This document shows, one piece after another, positions 17,416-25,673 of a DNA stretch of 64,000 bases. A program made the translations under genes and the position numbers. This stretch comes from Polycladomyces abyssicola (lineage in GTDB: Bacteria > Bacillota > Bacilli > Thermoactinomycetales > JIR-001). The stretch is from contig NZ_AP024601.1 of assembly GCF_018326425.1 (NCBI RefSeq), positions 2,158,001-2,222,000 on the forward strand, in the 5' to 3' direction. Within the stretch, counting starts at the first letter, position 1; the number at the start of each line of letters is the position of its first letter. Below the pieces are notes generated by a model. It did not search any database. It was not told the origin of the DNA and was given only the letters and a program-made list of their open reading frames with translations.

Positions 17416-18072
17416 TCACACGCTGACTTTGACCATAGCCGGACGCAACACCCGGTCCTTGAACCGGTATCCCTTTTGCAGTTCCTCAATGACGATACCA
17501 GGCTCTTTGTCGCTTGTTTCCTCTTGCATCACAGCATTGTGCAGATGTGGATCAAACGGCTGACCCACCGACTCGATCGGCTCCACTCCCACTTGCCGCA
17601 GCACTTGGAGCAACTGGCGATACACCATTTCCACGCCTTCGTGGAGAGCCTTGGCATCTGCTGCGTTTCCGCCTGCCGCCAGTGCGCGTTCCAGGTTATC
17701 CACGACAGGCAGGATCGCCTCAGCCAGAGGCGCCATTGCGTATTTGGCTGATTCTTCTTTTTCCTTGCGCACCCGTTTGCGATAATTGTCCAAATCCGCC
17801 CGGGCACGCAGGAACATCTCATAATGTTCCTCAGCCTTTTGCTTCCATGCTTCCAACTCTTCCAACGTTCGCTGGTACTGCTCCGGATTGACACTATCTT
17901 GCAGATCTTGTTCCGCGTGTTCCGTCTCCTGTTGAACCTGTTCATCCGATTCCTGATGGACCGGTTCTTCCGTCACGCCCGTCTCTTCGTCTTTCGCCGC
18001 TTGCGCTTCGCCAGCGGCGGAAGACCCCTCGGGCCAAACCTTGCGGCGTTGCGCCGGTTGTTCTTTCTGCAC
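17416..18072 (-). CDS. grpE: Nucleotide exchange factor GrpE
   Basis: 218 residues from GTG 18072; a TTG 12 bases earlier directly abuts the GGAGG site and so is less likely. The N-terminal third is acidic and Gln/Glu-rich, a coiled coil spans about 70-130, and the beta domain ends with the GrpE signature around PFDPHLHNAVMQEE and GYRFKDRVLRPAMVKV. It releases ADP from DnaK. Second gene of the operon, after hrcA. Confidence 0.96.
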   Translation of the reverse strand: MQKEQPAQRRKVWPEGSSAAGEAQAAKDEETGVTEEPVHQESDEQVQQETEHAEQDLQDSVNPEQYQRTLEELEAWKQKAEEHYEMFLRARADLDNYRKRVRKEKEESAKYAMAPLAEAILPVVDNLERALAAGGNAADAKALHEGVEMVYRQLLQVLRQVGVEPIESVGQPFDPHLHNAVMQEETSDKEPGIVIEELQKGYRFKDRVLRPAMVKVSV

Positions 18073-18185
18073 CGTGAATTTCAACCTCCTATATGATCAT
18101 GACCTGGCCGAGCCGATGGATAGCCGACCCGATCATCAGATCCCCGACGTTCATACCATTGCTTCCGTCGACAAACATAGGGAGG

Positions 18186-18205
18186 GGGGGTAGCGTCGTA
18201 CCCCC
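18186..18205. repeat. Short inverted repeat between hrcA and grpE
   Basis: A perfect 7-bp stem GGGGGTA/TACCCCC with a 6-base loop in the 185-bp hrcA-grpE gap. There is no T run, so it is probably a stability or processing element rather than a terminator. Confidence 0.4.
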
Positions 18206-18257
18206 ACCAACCCCGGCAGTATCTACATGTTTGATGCGTCGTCCCCGCAACGATCGT

Positions 18258-19280
18258 TTAATACAGACGACGCAGATGCTCTGAAAAGTGCTTGGAGAAG
18301 ACGTCCAAAAGTGTAATCACTTTTCGATAATCCATCCTTGTCGGACCCAAAATTCCGATCGTGCCCAACGGACGCCCGTCCACCGTGTAGGTGGCAGAAA
18401 TGATGCTACAGTTGTTGACCGCTTCCATATCGTTTTCACGCCCGATGCGCACCTGTACGCCTTCTTCCCTCGATTCGAACAGCTGAACCATCGTTTCGCT
18501 GTTCTCGAAAAGGTCCAGCAAGGTTTTGACCTTCTCCACGTCCTGAAACTCAGGTTGGTTCAGCATGTTGGTGGCTCCGCTGAAAAAGACGCGTTCGCCG
18601 TGGTCCGTTTCCAGCATCTGATCGATCATGCTCATCACGGACTCATAGTGATCAATATGCCGACGGAGCTCATCCATCAATTCCCAATAAACCACACGTT
18701 TCAGTTTATATAGAGGAATACCGGTTAATTTGGTGTTGAGTAAGTTAACCAGTTTTTCGATTGAGGATAGTGAGACACCCTCCGGTACCGAAATCCGTCG
18801 TTTTTCCACATGGCCCGTATTGGTTACGAAGATCACTACCGCCGCCCGTTCAGACAATGGAATAACCTGCAAGTGCTTGAGCGTGCTCTCAAACACTTTG
18901 GGTCCGAGGATGATGGAGGTGTAGTTGGTCATCTGAGACAGAATGGAAGCCGTCTCCTGAATGACCTGCTCCACCTCATCCCGTTTGCGCGCGAAGAATC
19001 GGCGGAACGCCATCATCTCCATGCGCGAAAGACGGGCAGGCTCCATCAAGTGATCGACATAATAACGATAGCCTTTGTGGGACGGAATGCGGCCGGCAGA
19101 TGTGTGCGGCTGTTCCAGATAGCCCATCTCTTCCAGGTCGGCCATCTCATTGCGGATGGTTGCCGCGCTGAATCCAACGCCTTCGCGTTTGGATACAGTG
19201 CGCGAACCGACCGGTTCGGCCGTCATCACATAATCGTCGACAACGGCACGGAGGATCAGCTTCTGCCGCTCAGTCAACAT
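18258..19280 (-). CDS. hrcA: Heat-inducible transcription repressor HrcA
   Basis: 340 residues. An N-terminal winged helix (MLTERQKLILRAVVDDYV, then EPVGSRTVSK and SAATIRNEMADLEEMGYL) binds the CIRCE operator found just upstream. The C-terminal GAF-like dimerisation part ends in ILGPTRMDYRKVI. HrcA needs GroEL for activity in relatives. AAGGAGG precedes the ATG. It is the first gene of its own repressed operon. Confidence 0.97.
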   Translation of the reverse strand: MLTERQKLILRAVVDDYVMTAEPVGSRTVSKREGVGFSAATIRNEMADLEEMGYLEQPHTSAGRIPSHKGYRYYVDHLMEPARLSRMEMMAFRRFFARKRDEVEQVIQETASILSQMTNYTSIILGPKVFESTLKHLQVIPLSERAAVVIFVTNTGHVEKRRISVPEGVSLSSIEKLVNLLNTKLTGIPLYKLKRVVYWELMDELRRHIDHYESVMSMIDQMLETDHGERVFFSGATNMLNQPEFQDVEKVKTLLDLFENSETMVQLFESREEGVQVRIGRENDMEAVNNCSIISATYTVDGRPLGTIGILGPTRMDYRKVITLLDVFSKHFSEHLRRLY

Positions 19281-19298
19281 CTGCCACCCACCTCCTTG

Positions 19299-19325
19299 TT
19301 AGCACTCTCTCTACACGAGTGCTAA
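19299..19325. promoter_or_regulatory. CIRCE operator
   Basis: A perfect inverted repeat TTAGCACTC-N9-GAGTGCTAA, 19 bases before the hrcA start and just downstream of the promoter at 19339-19367. It is the HrcA-binding site for the hrcA-grpE-dnaK-dnaJ operon. Confidence 0.97.
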
Positions 19326-19338
19326 AATGCTTATTTTT

Positions 19339-19367
19339 AAAGTACCAAACAGGGTGGGCATTGTCAA
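19339..19367 (-). promoter_or_regulatory. Sigma-A promoter of the hrcA operon
   Basis: TTGACA (19367-19362), 17-base spacer, TACTTT (19344-19339). The -35 box overlaps the stop codon of hemW. CIRCE begins 13 bases after the -10, at the transcription start. Confidence 0.8.
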
Positions 19368-20524
19368 TCTTCACTTGTGTTTTCTGCTTCTCCGAGAAAC
19401 GCGGCAAACACTTCGTTGCCAAAAAGCAGTCCCTGCTCAGTCAAGCGAACCCGTTCGCCATCGATCACCAACAAGCCTTTTTGTTGCAATGCGTCCAAAA
19501 CCGAACCAAACACGCGGTCCAACGGTAATCCGAAACGCCGCGCAAATTCACTCGCCTCCACTCCGCTCAGCACACGCAATCCGAATATCATAAAATTCTC
19601 CATCGCTTCGGCGCGGGAAACATGGTGAACTTCTTCAGTCGGAAAACCTTGCCGCGTTTTTTCGATGTACTCCCGAATCCCCCGCACATTGGCATGGCGG
19701 ACGCCTCCCACATAACCATGGGCACCCGCTCCCAGTCCATAGAACTCCTCATGGCGCCAATACGTCAGATTGTGACGGCTTTCTTTTCCAGGATGGGCAA
19801 AATTGCTGATTTCGTACTGTCTCAGCCCAACCTCACCCAGCATCCGCCGGGTCAACTGGTACATCTTTACCTCTTCTTCCTCCGGTGGGAGCGGGAGCTC
19901 CCCCCGCTGGTACAATGTGTGAAACAATGTCCCTTCCTCCACCTTGAGGCTGTAGGCGGAGATGTGATCGGGCCGAAGCGATAGTGCTGTTTTCAGCGTC
20001 TCTTCCATATCTGCGAGTGTCTGATCCGGCAGACCGAAAATCAAATCGAGTGACAAATTGTCAAAACCGGCATGTCTGGCTTGCTCCACGCTACGAAACA
20101 CGTCTTGCGCCGTGTGAATGCGCCCGATTCTCCTAAGCAGATCGTCACGGAATGTCTGGGCACCGAAGCTGATGCGGTTGACCCCGCCTTCGCGCATCGC
20201 CGCCAACTTTTCCGGTTCGGTCGTTCCCGGGTTGGCCTCCACCGTGAACTCCATATCTGTCGCCCAACGGGGAAAATAACGCCGGATTGCCAAACACAAC
20301 CGTTCCATCTGCCGTGGAGACAAAACGGTGGGTGTCCCCCCGCCGATGAATACCGATCGAATCTCGCCCGGCGGATGCTGCTCCACCGTCCGTTCCATCT
20401 CCCTTTCCAAGGCGGACAGGTAATCATCAACAGGCTGACCTTTTACTACGTATGCGGTAAAGTCGCAGTAGTGACACTTGTTGGTACAAAAGGGGATATG
20501 AATATAAACCGCTTGCGGCGCCAC
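19364..20524 (-). CDS. hemW: Radical-SAM heme chaperone HemW
   Basis: 386 residues from GTG 20524 with AAAGGGGG 8 bases upstream; the longer frame has no site. The radical-SAM motif CTNKCHYC (C13, C17, C20) followed by DF is the HemW type that lacks the extra cysteine of coproporphyrinogen dehydrogenase HemN. GGGTPTVLSPRQME and the C-terminal HemN_C domain are present. HemW binds and delivers heme; it was long annotated as HemN. It lies between lepA and hrcA as in other Bacillales. Confidence 0.93.
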   Translation of the reverse strand: MAPQAVYIHIPFCTNKCHYCDFTAYVVKGQPVDDYLSALEREMERTVEQHPPGEIRSVFIGGGTPTVLSPRQMERLCLAIRRYFPRWATDMEFTVEANPGTTEPEKLAAMREGGVNRISFGAQTFRDDLLRRIGRIHTAQDVFRSVEQARHAGFDNLSLDLIFGLPDQTLADMEETLKTALSLRPDHISAYSLKVEEGTLFHTLYQRGELPLPPEEEEVKMYQLTRRMLGEVGLRQYEISNFAHPGKESRHNLTYWRHEEFYGLGAGAHGYVGGVRHANVRGIREYIEKTRQGFPTEEVHHVSRAEAMENFMIFGLRVLSGVEASEFARRFGLPLDRVFGSVLDALQQKGLLVIDGERVRLTEQGLLFGNEVFAAFLGEAENTSED

Positions 20525-20610
20525 TTGGGATGACCCCCTTTCTAAAAAACGTCGAGATGCAATGACTCGTTTCAGATTACGACAGTTAGACCGGTCCATT
20601 CGTGGACATG

Positions 20611-20693
20611 GAAAAAGATGCGGGAGCCTTCCGTCCCGCCTTCGCTCCGTAGCCGGTCGGCTAGAGTCGCTCGGCTGGGAAACCGGCTCCCGC
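20611..20693 (-). terminator. Large branched terminator after lepA
   Basis: An outer 9-bp stem (GCGGGAGCC/GGCTCCCGC) encloses about 56 bases with an inner AGCCGGTCGGCT hairpin. On the minus strand TTTTT follows 3 bases after the outer stem. It starts only 7 bases after the lepA stop. Confidence 0.75.
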
Positions 20694-20699
20694 TTCCGT

Positions 20700-22523
20700 T
20701 CATTTTTTATTGCTGTCGTCCATTTTCAATACGGCCATGAATGCCTCCTGCGGCACTTCCACACTACCCACGGCCTTCATGCGTTTTTTCCCTTCTTTTT
20801 GTTTCTCCAAGAGTTTCCGTTTCCGGGTGATGTCCCCGCCGTAGCACTTGGCCAACACATTTTTGCGCATGGCGCGGATCGTTTCACGGGCGATCACCTT
20901 GTTGCCGATGGCCGCCTGAATGGGTACTTCAAACATTTGCCGCGGGATGAGCTCTTTCAGTTTTTCCACCAGCTGGCGTCCCCGATAATACGCTTTGTCG
21001 CGGTGAACGATGAACGAAAGCGCGTCAACCGGCTCACCGTTGAGCAGGATGTCCATTTTTACCAAGTTGGATCGTTTGTATCCGATCAGCTCGTAATCGA
21101 ACGATGCGTATCCTTTGGTACCCGACTTCAGTTGGTCGAAAAAGTCGTAGACGATTTCGGCCAGCGGCAGTTCATAAATGATGTTGACACGGTTGTTGTC
21201 CAGATATTGCATGTCGATATAATCGCCCCGTTTGTTCTGACACAGCTCCATGACCGCACCCACGTAGTCATTGGGCGTCATGATGCTGGCCCTTACATAC
21301 GGCTCCTCCACATAATCAATCTTCTGCTGGGGCGGCATATGTGTCGGGTTTTCGATTTCCAACACCGTGCCGTCGGTCTGATGGACCCGGTACACCACGC
21401 TGGGGGCTGTGGTGATCAGCGGAATGTCAAACTCCCGCTCGATCCGCTCCTGAATGATCTCCATATGGAGCAATCCCAAAAAGCCGCATCGGAATCCGAA
21501 TCCGAGCGCAGTCGACGTCTCCGGCTCATATCGCAGAGACGCATCGTTCAACTCCAGTTTTTCCAGCGCCTCGCGCAAGTCGTCATAATCGGCGGAGTCG
21601 ACCGGGTACAGGCCGCAAAACACCATCGGATTGATCCGCCGGTATCCCGGCAACGGTTCGGCGGCGGGACGTTCCGCATCAGTGATGGTATCCCCAACCC
21701 GGGTGTCCTTTACGTTCTTGATACCGGCCACCAGAAAGCCCACTTCACCCACCGATAATTCGTCCATCAGCACCGGATGCGGAGTTAATGCTCCCACTTC
21801 CGTCACTTCAAACGTTTTGCCGGTGGACATCATCTTGATCTTCATGCCCTTTTTGATCGTACCCTCAACGACCCTCAGGTAGACGATAACGCCTTTGTAG
21901 GAGTCGTATAACGAGTCGAAGATGAGCGCCTTCAACGGCGCATCGGGATCTCCCTTTGGCGGGGGCACTTTTTCGACGATTTGCTCCAAAATCTCTTCGA
22001 TCCCGATCCCCGCTTTGGCGGAAGCCAGCACCGCTTCACTGGCATCCAATCCGATCAATTCCTCGATTTCGTTTTTTACCCGCTCCGGTTCGGCGCTGGG
22101 CAGGTCGATCTTGTTGATGACCGGGATGATTTCCAAATCATTTTCCAACGCCAGGTATACGTTGGCCATCGTTTGCGCTTCCACGCCCTGTGCCGCGTCG
22201 ACGACCAAGAGCGCTCCTTCGCACGCGGCCAGACTGCGGGAGACCTCATATGTGAAGTCCACATGTCCCGGCGTATCAATCAGGTTGAGAATATACTCGT
22301 TTCCATCCTTGGCACGATAGTTGAGGCGCACCGACTGCAATTTGATCGTGATGCCACGCTCCCGTTCCAGATCCATCTGATCCAGAAACTGGTCAGTCTT
22401 CTCCCGTTCACTCAATGCGCCGGTGTACTCCAGAATCCGATCGGCCAAGGTCGATTTTCCGTGGTCAATATGAGCGATAATGGAAAAGTTGCGTATATAT
22501 TGTTGCCGATTCCGTTTCTCCAC
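20700..22523 (-). CDS. lepA: Elongation factor 4 (LepA)
   Basis: 607 residues from GTG 22523 ([20 protein letters not shown]) with GCAGGAGGG upstream. The GTPase motifs are AHIDHGKST (G1), DTPGH (G3) and NKIDLPS (G4). The LepA-specific C-terminal domain is complete. It back-translocates stalled ribosomes. Its own promoter at 22569-22597 lies just downstream of the trpEG terminator. Confidence 0.97.
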   Translation of the reverse strand: MEKRNRQQYIRNFSIIAHIDHGKSTLADRILEYTGALSEREKTDQFLDQMDLERERGITIKLQSVRLNYRAKDGNEYILNLIDTPGHVDFTYEVSRSLAACEGALLVVDAAQGVEAQTMANVYLALENDLEIIPVINKIDLPSAEPERVKNEIEELIGLDASEAVLASAKAGIGIEEILEQIVEKVPPPKGDPDAPLKALIFDSLYDSYKGVIVYLRVVEGTIKKGMKIKMMSTGKTFEVTEVGALTPHPVLMDELSVGEVGFLVAGIKNVKDTRVGDTITDAERPAAEPLPGYRRINPMVFCGLYPVDSADYDDLREALEKLELNDASLRYEPETSTALGFGFRCGFLGLLHMEIIQERIEREFDIPLITTAPSVVYRVHQTDGTVLEIENPTHMPPQQKIDYVEEPYVRASIMTPNDYVGAVMELCQNKRGDYIDMQYLDNNRVNIIYELPLAEIVYDFFDQLKSGTKGYASFDYELIGYKRSNLVKMDILLNGEPVDALSFIVHRDKAYYRGRQLVEKLKELIPRQMFEVPIQAAIGNKVIARETIRAMRKNVLAKCYGGDITRKRKLLEKQKEGKKRMKAVGSVEVPQEAFMAVLKMDDSNKK

Positions 22524-22568
22524 TTGTGTCCCTCCTGCACGGGCAACGCACAAAGACTGCATTTTTAT

Positions 22569-22597
22569 ATTATATCAGGGAACATATGCGTCATCAA
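22569..22597 (-). promoter_or_regulatory. Sigma-A promoter of lepA
   Basis: TTGATG (22597-22592), 17-base spacer, TATAAT (22574-22569) on the minus strand, 45 bases before the start codon. Confidence 0.8.
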
Positions 22598-22612
22598 TCG
22601 ACCCGACATCAT

Positions 22613-22641
22613 GAAAACGGCCAAGCCTTTTCGGCTTGGCT
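22613..22641 (-). terminator. Terminator of trpEG
   Basis: GGCCAAGCC/GGCTTGGCT stem with a 5-base loop followed on the minus strand by TTTT. About 115 bases separate it from the trpEG stop; the repeat at 22642-22740 fills that gap. Confidence 0.8.
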
Positions 22642-22740
22642 GAGACTGCTCATAAAGTAGTCGGACCACTTGTGATTCTGGGTGTGCCGTATTCCCTCTC
22701 ACTCCTGCAACGCAAATGCTAAAGGTCGTTAGTGGAAAAA
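22642..22740 (-). repeat. Dispersed repeat, copy A (between trpEG stop and terminator)
   Basis: About 95 bases that align by eye at roughly 70% identity with 44507-44605. Shared blocks include GAGACTGCT, TTCTGG, TGCCG/CGCCG, TCCCTCTC and AAAGGTC. Both copies sit in the same place: after the stop codon of a minus-strand gene and right before its terminator hairpin. Not coding. Confidence 0.6.
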
Positions 22741-22756
22741 AGGCCACGAAATCAGA

Positions 22757-24946
22757 TCATCCCGTCCGTACCGGTAACATCTCCATCACATTTTCAATGA
22801 TGGTGAGTCCTACGGAGCCGCCCGCCGTCATGATGGACTCCGGATGAAACTGCACGGCCCAAATGGGTAGTGACCGGTGTTCGACCGCCATCACGATGTC
22901 ATCTTCGGAACGGGCGATCATACGGAGTTCCTCGGGTACGCGGGATGCATACAGCGAGTGGTACAAACCAGCCGTGAACGTCTGAGGCACACCCTTCCAC
23001 AACGGACTCGCATGCATGATGGAAACGGTTCGCTTTTTTCCGTGCAACGGCTCAGGCAGAATTCCCAGTTCACCGCCGAAATGTTCAACCAGCCCCTGCA
23101 ATCCCAGACAGACACCAAACATGGGAAGTTGTTTTTCCAGGCATAAACGGATCGTTTCGTTCAATGCAAACTCCTCCGGACGTCCCGGACCCGGAGACAA
23201 CACCACCAGGTCGAAGTCTTCCCGTAACAGGGCATTTCGGGCCGCGTCCGCCCGCAAGGTGATCACATCCGCTCCTGTTCGGCGAAAATACCCAGCCAAT
23301 GTGTGGACAAAAGAGTCTTCATGGTCCACCAACAGGATCGATTTGCCCCGTCCGGTCTGCCGTTCGGCCGAAACGACGGTCGGCGGCTCATCACCGGCCT
23401 CTCGAATCGCCTGCAACAGAGCGGCCGCTTTTACCCGTGTCTCGCGGTCCTCCGTCTCGGGATCCGAGTCGAAAAGCAAAGTGGCTCCGACACGCACCCA
23501 CGCCCGTCCCAACTGCAATTTCACGGTGCGCAATGTGAGTCCGGTGTTGATATTCCCGTTGAACGCCAGATAACCGACAGCACCACCGTACCATTCGCGC
23601 GGGCTGTCCTCATGTTCCTCAATCCACCGGATTGCCGCCCGTTTTGGCGCACCTGTGATCGTAACTGCCCACATATGCGTCATAAAGGCATCGAGCGAAT
23701 CATACGGCGGACGCAACCGCCCTTCCACATGGTCTACGGTGTGGATGAGGTGCGAATACAATTCCGTCTGTCTACGACCGATCACCCGAACCGATCCCGG
23801 TTCGCAAATGCGGGATTTGTCGTTGCGATCCACATCGGTGCACATCGTCAATTCTGCTTCATCCTTGGTGGAATTGAGCAGCCGACGGATCTGCTCGGCA
23901 TCCTCCAGAGCGTCCGAACCGCGCGGGATCGTACCGGAGATGGGACACGTCTCCACCCGATCTCCCTCCACACGGACGAACATTTCCGGCGATGAGCCCA
24001 CCAAGTGGGCATCACCCAGATGGATCAAAAAGCAATAAGGGCTCGGATTGATCTGCTTCAGCCGGTCAAACACCCTGGTCGGGGCGGCGGCACAATCGGC
24101 GGTGAACATCTGCGTCGGCACCACTTCAAACAGATCACCCCTGCGAAACGCCTGTTTGGCCTTCCGCACCAGCTCCGGATAATGCCCGTCCGGGGTCGAT
24201 TTCATCGATTGGATCGGACTCGTTCGGGACAACGCTGCTCCTGTCGAGGTCGAGATTGGACGCTTGGGCAGCATCTCCGTCGATGTACCATCTACTGCAA
24301 ACTGATAGGTAAGATGATACGCACGTGCCATTTGGTGATCGATCACGGCAATCCGATCCGGCAGGTACAGAACCAAATCAGCTTGATCCGGTCGACGGTG
24401 ATGCTTCAGTTTCATCGGTTCCAGTTGGAACACCAAATCGTAACCGAACGCGCCATATAACCCGAGGAAAGCATCCTCGTCGGAGAAAAACAAATCCCGG
24501 ATCGCCCGGATGACGGTAAAAATGGAAGGCAAGCGCGTCCGCTCCTCTTCGCACCGCATGTCTTCCGGCCCCGGCTCTCTCACCGTTCCCCGGAGCAAAC
24601 GATGGTCCACATGCGTCATCCGTACGTCGGGTACACTTTGCAGTACACGTATGACAGCTTCCAGCAACACAACGCCATGCTCCCACAGCGCCCGCACCTC
24701 GAAGGTACGCCCGAAGCCGCGGATTTCAATCGGAGGATTCACCAAACCGATGTCCCACCGGGAGTACCGACCCGGATATTCGTAACAGCTGGCAAACCAA
24801 ATACCTTTGTGCCCGTCAATGGATCGGGCGACTTCATCCATGGCTTCCGCCGGTGCGACAGGCTCCGTCAACCTGCGGATATCCACACCGCCTTTCGTTC
24901 GGTAACTCAACACTTCCGTGGATGTGACTGTGGATAACAGAGACAC
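22757..24946 (-). CDS. trpE(G): Fused anthranilate synthase TrpE-TrpG
   Basis: 729 residues from a GTG with AAGGAGG 7 bases upstream. Residues about 1-525 are the chorismate-binding TrpE part; CYEYPGRYSRWD, RGDLFEVVPTQMF and the late VGATLLFDSDPETEDRE match the rhizobial/cyanobacterial fused clade. Residues about 540-729 are a class I glutamine amidotransferase with LLVDHEDSFVHTL, catalytic C613 in GVCLGLQG, and H701/E703 in QFHPES. It makes anthranilate from chorismate and glutamine in a single chain. No other trp genes are nearby, and it interrupts the conserved lepA-yqxA order. Upstream features suggest TRAP control. PhzE-like function is a less likely alternative. Confidence 0.93.
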   Translation of the reverse strand: MSLLSTVTSTEVLSYRTKGGVDIRRLTEPVAPAEAMDEVARSIDGHKGIWFASCYEYPGRYSRWDIGLVNPPIEIRGFGRTFEVRALWEHGVVLLEAVIRVLQSVPDVRMTHVDHRLLRGTVREPGPEDMRCEEERTRLPSIFTVIRAIRDLFFSDEDAFLGLYGAFGYDLVFQLEPMKLKHHRRPDQADLVLYLPDRIAVIDHQMARAYHLTYQFAVDGTSTEMLPKRPISTSTGAALSRTSPIQSMKSTPDGHYPELVRKAKQAFRRGDLFEVVPTQMFTADCAAAPTRVFDRLKQINPSPYCFLIHLGDAHLVGSSPEMFVRVEGDRVETCPISGTIPRGSDALEDAEQIRRLLNSTKDEAELTMCTDVDRNDKSRICEPGSVRVIGRRQTELYSHLIHTVDHVEGRLRPPYDSLDAFMTHMWAVTITGAPKRAAIRWIEEHEDSPREWYGGAVGYLAFNGNINTGLTLRTVKLQLGRAWVRVGATLLFDSDPETEDRETRVKAAALLQAIREAGDEPPTVVSAERQTGRGKSILLVDHEDSFVHTLAGYFRRTGADVITLRADAARNALLREDFDLVVLSPGPGRPEEFALNETIRLCLEKQLPMFGVCLGLQGLVEHFGGELGILPEPLHGKKRTVSIMHASPLWKGVPQTFTAGLYHSLYASRVPEELRMIARSEDDIVMAVEHRSLPIWAVQFHPESIMTAGGSVGLTIIENVMEMLPVRTG

Positions 24947-24952
24947 GAAAGT

Positions 24953-24971
24953 TCCTCCTTGTCAGGGAGGA
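24953..24971 (-). promoter_or_regulatory. Hairpin that would hide the trpEG ribosome-binding site
   Basis: On the minus strand TCCTCC, a 7-base loop and GGAGGA pair exactly, burying the AAGGAGG of trpEG. In B. subtilis trpE, TRAP binding favours such a Shine-Dalgarno-sequestering hairpin. Translational control is inferred. Confidence 0.55.
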
Positions 24972-25006
24972 GCACAGGAGAAGCGAGGGAGTGGGGAAGT
25001 GAGGAT

Positions 25007-25047
25007 AAAAAAACTTCTTCAGGGGGCATCCTTTACCGGACGCGCCC
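25007..25047 (-). terminator. Candidate attenuator hairpin in the trpEG leader
   Basis: A 10-position stem with one C-C mismatch (GGGCGCGTCC/GGATGCCCCC) is followed after 8 purine-rich bases by TTTTTTT on the minus strand. It lies just after the GAG array. The gap before the T run makes it a poor classic terminator, so transcription attenuation is uncertain. Confidence 0.4.
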
Positions 25048-25070
25048 TTGGTTCGTTCGATCAAGATCTT

Positions 25071-25124
25071 CTTCTCTCCGACTCGTCTCTACTCGGCTCC
25101 GCTCCGCTCTTCCTGGCTCTGCTC
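25071..25124 (-). promoter_or_regulatory. Putative TRAP-binding site (GAG-triplet array) in the trpEG leader
   Basis: Read on the minus strand, triplets fall at exact 5-base steps from 25124 down to 25082: GAG, GAG, AGG, GAG, GAG, GAG, GAG, GAG, GAG. One more GAG comes after a 3-base spacer (25078-25076), and a final AAG at 25073-25071. That is nine exact GAG triplets out of eleven, with 2-3 base spacers, the arrangement bound by the 11-subunit tryptophan-activated TRAP (MtrB) protein on B. subtilis trp leader RNA. The array begins about 10 bases after the predicted transcription start. Binding is inferred. Confidence 0.8.
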
Positions 25125-25141
25125 CGTTTTGTTTGATTGTC

Positions 25142-25171
25142 ACTATACCACGGAATGACTTTCTCCATCAA
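25142..25171 (-). promoter_or_regulatory. Sigma-A promoter of trpEG
   Basis: TTGATG (25171-25166), 18-base spacer, TATAGT (25147-25142) on the minus strand. It gives a leader of about 190 bases containing the GAG array and the two hairpins. Confidence 0.75.
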
Positions 25172-25177
25172 TGGATA

Positions 25178-25543
25178 TCATCGATTTTTCTCATCTGAAT
25201 CCAACCATCCTACAATCACTTCAATCGCTTTTCTCGTTCCCTGACGGATGCCGTTGCCCATCTCATTGCCCATCTTGGCCAGTAAGCCGTTGTTCTGTTC
25301 TACCGAACGTCTCACTTGTTTCACCCGTTGCACGTTCTCCTTGGAAACGGGATTTTGCGTTTCCACCACATGTCCCATCACCGAAATTTCCACTCTGCCG
25401 TTTTCCGGCGTGATGTGAACCGCCCGCGGAGCCCCTTCGTTTCCCTGTATTTTTTGGATGTTTTGTTCAGCCGTGTCAATGCCCAGAAACACCCCGAACA
25501 TCAACACCATCAACAGCGCGGTCACTTGTGCCGCCCATTTCAT
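25178..25543 (-). CDS. yqxA: YqxA-like DUF3679 membrane protein
   Basis: 121 residues. An N-terminal TM or uncleaved signal segment (MKWAAQVTALLMVLMFGVFL) is followed by GIDTAEQNIQKIQG, the family hallmark, and a soluble charged domain. Function unknown. It follows spoIIP as in B. subtilis (gpr-spoIIP-yqxA-lepA), but here trpEG separates it from lepA. Its end overlaps the region of the trpEG promoter. Confidence 0.85.
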   Translation of the reverse strand: MKWAAQVTALLMVLMFGVFLGIDTAEQNIQKIQGNEGAPRAVHITPENGRVEISVMGHVVETQNPVSKENVQRVKQVRRSVEQNNGLLAKMGNEMGNGIRQGTRKAIEVIVGWLDSDEKNR

Positions 25544-25603
25544 CTCGCATCACCTGACCATTCCAGAACTTTCGGATCAATCCATTCCCATCCGGGTGAG
25601 CCT

Positions 25604-25662
25604 GCCTGTTTCCCTCTCTCTCCTTTTTCACCAGATCAAAGATCGTTCGCGGGGAAACAGGC
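25604..25662. repeat. 11-bp inverted repeat between spoIIP and yqxA
   Basis: GCCTGTTTCCC and GGGAAACAGGC pair perfectly across a 37-base loop just after the spoIIP stop. There is no T run; perhaps a readthrough or processing structure. Confidence 0.4.
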
Positions 25663-25673
25663 TACCCTCCCGT

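Noticed and set aside
20562-21758. 398-codon plus-strand frame opposite lepA
   Set aside because: Antisense shadow with no ribosome site; low-complexity His/Arg-rich translation.
24947-25140. T-box in the trpEG leader
   Set aside because: There is no AGGGTGGNACCGCG core; the GAG array and hairpins explain the leader better.
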